Source of the DNA: Rouxiella badensis
GTDB lineage: Bacteria > Pseudomonadota > Gammaproteobacteria > Enterobacterales > Enterobacteriaceae
Assembly (NCBI RefSeq): GCF_002093665.1
Contig: NZ_MRWE01000035.1
Span: 1 to 58,236, forward strand
DNA: 58,236 nucleotides
Direction: 5' to 3'
Shown here: one piece after another, positions 57,038-58,236 of the stretch
How positions within the stretch are numbered: position 1 is the stretch's first letter
Layout of the letters: each line of letters starts with the position of its first letter
Position numbers and translations under genes: made by a program
The notes under the pieces: model-generated
What the model was told of the DNA's origin: nothing
What the model saw: only the letters and a program-made list of their open reading frames with translations
Databases searched by the model: none

Positions 57038-58236
57038 TCACGCATGTCTTGAAGTGGCTGATGGGTCGTTAAATCCGATGTCGATTATCGGTGGGAGTGG
57101 CGCTTGTCTCTTAAGTCGGGCGAGTTGGCTGAGTCGGTTTTTTGCTGTGTTAAGTTGATCTATCTGTGCATCAAGGGGGTTCGACAAGCTTTGGGTATCT
57201 GCTTTGTTTATTTTAAATATATCACGCTTTATCTTTTCGATTTTTGCATCAGCATCAGCTAGCAGTTTTTGATAGTTAACAATGGCGGAAGCACCGTTTA
57301 ATGCCTTTGGCTGCTGAGGATTCGTTTCATAGGTGAGGGCATCAATTTGATAATCATCTATCTTGTCATAGATGTATTCATCATCACTATGTGCATAGCC
57401 AGACTCTTCTGACTCTGATGCTATTTTCTCGTGAAATTGACGGTATTCTTTTTCCTCATAAGAATAGTTGTCAGCATGACGTGTTTTTTCGGCATGGGTA
57501 GGATGATCCTCAACGAACTTTTTGAATGAAAGTTCTTCAATTTTTTGTTTGATCGATTTCAGTGAGTTTTCCGATAAAATAGCTGATGTCTTAGCATTAA
57601 CCTGCGGCAGGCGCTGGGTAATATCGAAAAATCCGCAGATCTCATCACTCACTGGAGGATAGTCCGGATGAGAAAAACCAGCATCAGGTCGATTAGCAAT
57701 AAACTGTATGTTAGCTTGACGAGGAAATAACGTTTTTTTTATTTCCGCAATGGCCTCATCGATGGAGTATTTCTTTTCTACAGATTTGGCAATGGCTATC
57801 CCTGCTTTCTTCTTCACCTCCCTGCTAAAAGGTTGAGTAAGCGTTTGAATGTTTTTGAAGGCTGAAATTATAGGTTCAACGGTCAACTTTCCTAATTCTT
57901 GTTTCATAATAAAGTTGTTGGCTGCCACATATTTTTCACGCTCATCGTAAAGCGGAAGTTTGTTAAAGTCGTTACTGTTATATATTCGGTAGAATATTTT
58001 ATTTATTTTTTCATTGCCGTTTTTCATTATAATCTTCTCGTTGATGCGAAGATTATAAGGAGATTGAATGGTATTATTCAGTGAGTTAGCGATCTGCTTG
58101 TTTATCATCGCTATCTTTCGTTCGCTAAAGTTAACCTGTAGGTGTCTAAGTTCGAGTAAATCAGAGTAGGTTTTACTGTGATTAACAAAGTTATTTTTTA
58201 TTTTTATAACTCCAAACAAATGACCAAAGTTATTTT
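57038..58236 (-). CDS. Uncharacterised AT-rich gene, start beyond the window
   Basis: The reading frame is open to the edge of the window, so the protein is probably truncated at its N terminus; a TTG at 58219 gives 393 residues. No signal peptide or membrane helix is seen. Visible parts: a Lys/Asn-rich N-terminal third, the module KKAGIAIAKSVEKKYSI followed by DEAIAEIKKTLF near residues 138-168, an acidic stretch SESEESGYAHSDDEYIYDKIDD near 275-297, a coiled coil (YQKLLADADAKIEKIKRDIF), and the end KRQAPLPPIIDIGF. Codon use (many AAA, ATT, TTT) differs from the neighbours and suggests transfer. A secreted effector-like protein is one possibility; nothing proves it. Confidence 0.5.
   Translation of the reverse strand, partial: NNFGHLFGVIKIKNNFVNHSKTYSDLLELRHLQVNFSERKIAMINKQIANSLNNTIQSPYNLRINEKIIMKNGNEKINKIFYRIYNSNDFNKLPLYDEREKYVAANNFIMKQELGKLTVEPIISAFKNIQTLTQPFSREVKKKAGIAIAKSVEKKYSIDEAIAEIKKTLFPRQANIQFIANRPDAGFSHPDYPPVSDEICGFFDITQRLPQVNAKTSAILSENSLKSIKQKIEELSFKKFVEDHPTHAEKTRHADNYSYEEKEYRQFHEKIASESEESGYAHSDDEYIYDKIDDYQIDALTYETNPQQPKALNGASAIVNYQKLLADADAKIEKIKRDIFKINKADTQSLSNPLDAQIDQLNTAKNRLSQLARLKRQAPLPPIIDIGFNDPSATSRHA

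Overview
The window is a 58 kb piece of a chromosome from a member of the Enterobacterales. Protein sequences, gene order and gene lengths are close to Escherichia coli for most of the first 38 kb (ispB-rplU-rpmA-obgE-dacB-greA-yhbY-rlmE-ftsH-folP-glmM-secG-leuU-metY-rimP-nusA-infB-rbfA-truB-rpsO-pnp-nlpI-yrbN-deaD, then yhbW, ubiVU, ubiT, yhbS, yhbQ, yhbP). The order departs from E. coli in several places: pmrAB beside dacB, no mtr, no argG or yhbX, a broken yhbE, and two Mu-transposase-like DNA-binding genes beside ispB. This suggests a Yersiniaceae- or Hafniaceae-like genus (Serratia/Rahnella/Hafnia relatives) rather than Escherichia itself. The genus cannot be fixed from this sequence alone.

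Layout. 1-1.1 kb: two tandem paralogues with a MuA-type winged-helix domain. 1.2-4.5 kb: ispB, the L21/L27 operon, a yhbE remnant and obgE. 4.6-7.8 kb: dacB-pmrA-pmrB on the minus strand. 8-14.8 kb: greA, yhbY, rlmE-ftsH, folP-glmM, secG. 14.8-27.5 kb: tRNA-Leu(GAG), tRNA-fMet and the large translation/transcription/RNA-decay operon through deaD. 27.5-32.1 kb: a luciferase-like monooxygenase and a three-gene ABC-2 exporter with no ATPase gene. 32.1-35.3 kb: the O2-independent ubiquinone genes ubiUV and ubiT, plus yhbS. 35.7-41.3 kb: an OprB-type porin, yhbQ, yhbP, a LysR regulator and a UbiX/UbiD-type aromatic-acid decarboxylase operon (BCD). 41.4-49.1 kb: a C-P lyase operon phnFGHIJKLMN with a hexapeptide acetyltransferase at the end, but no phnCDE or phnP. 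49.3-52.0 kb: anaerobic ribonucleotide reductase nrdDG with tandem NrdR-type boxes. 52.1-55.3 kb: mgtA with a detailed Mg2+-type leader. 55.3-56.3 kb: a nucleoside hydrolase. 56.3-58.2 kb: an AT-rich accessory end with broken fragments and an uncharacterised gene that runs off the window.

The most informative regulatory region is the mgtA leader. It has four in-phase PhoP half-sites, a -10 box at PhoP-dependent spacing, an 11-codon leader peptide starting M-D-P-D-P-D, and two mutually exclusive perfect stems. The least explained DNA is the right end, where a broken gene and a longer AT-rich gene appear to share a domain that I do not recognise.
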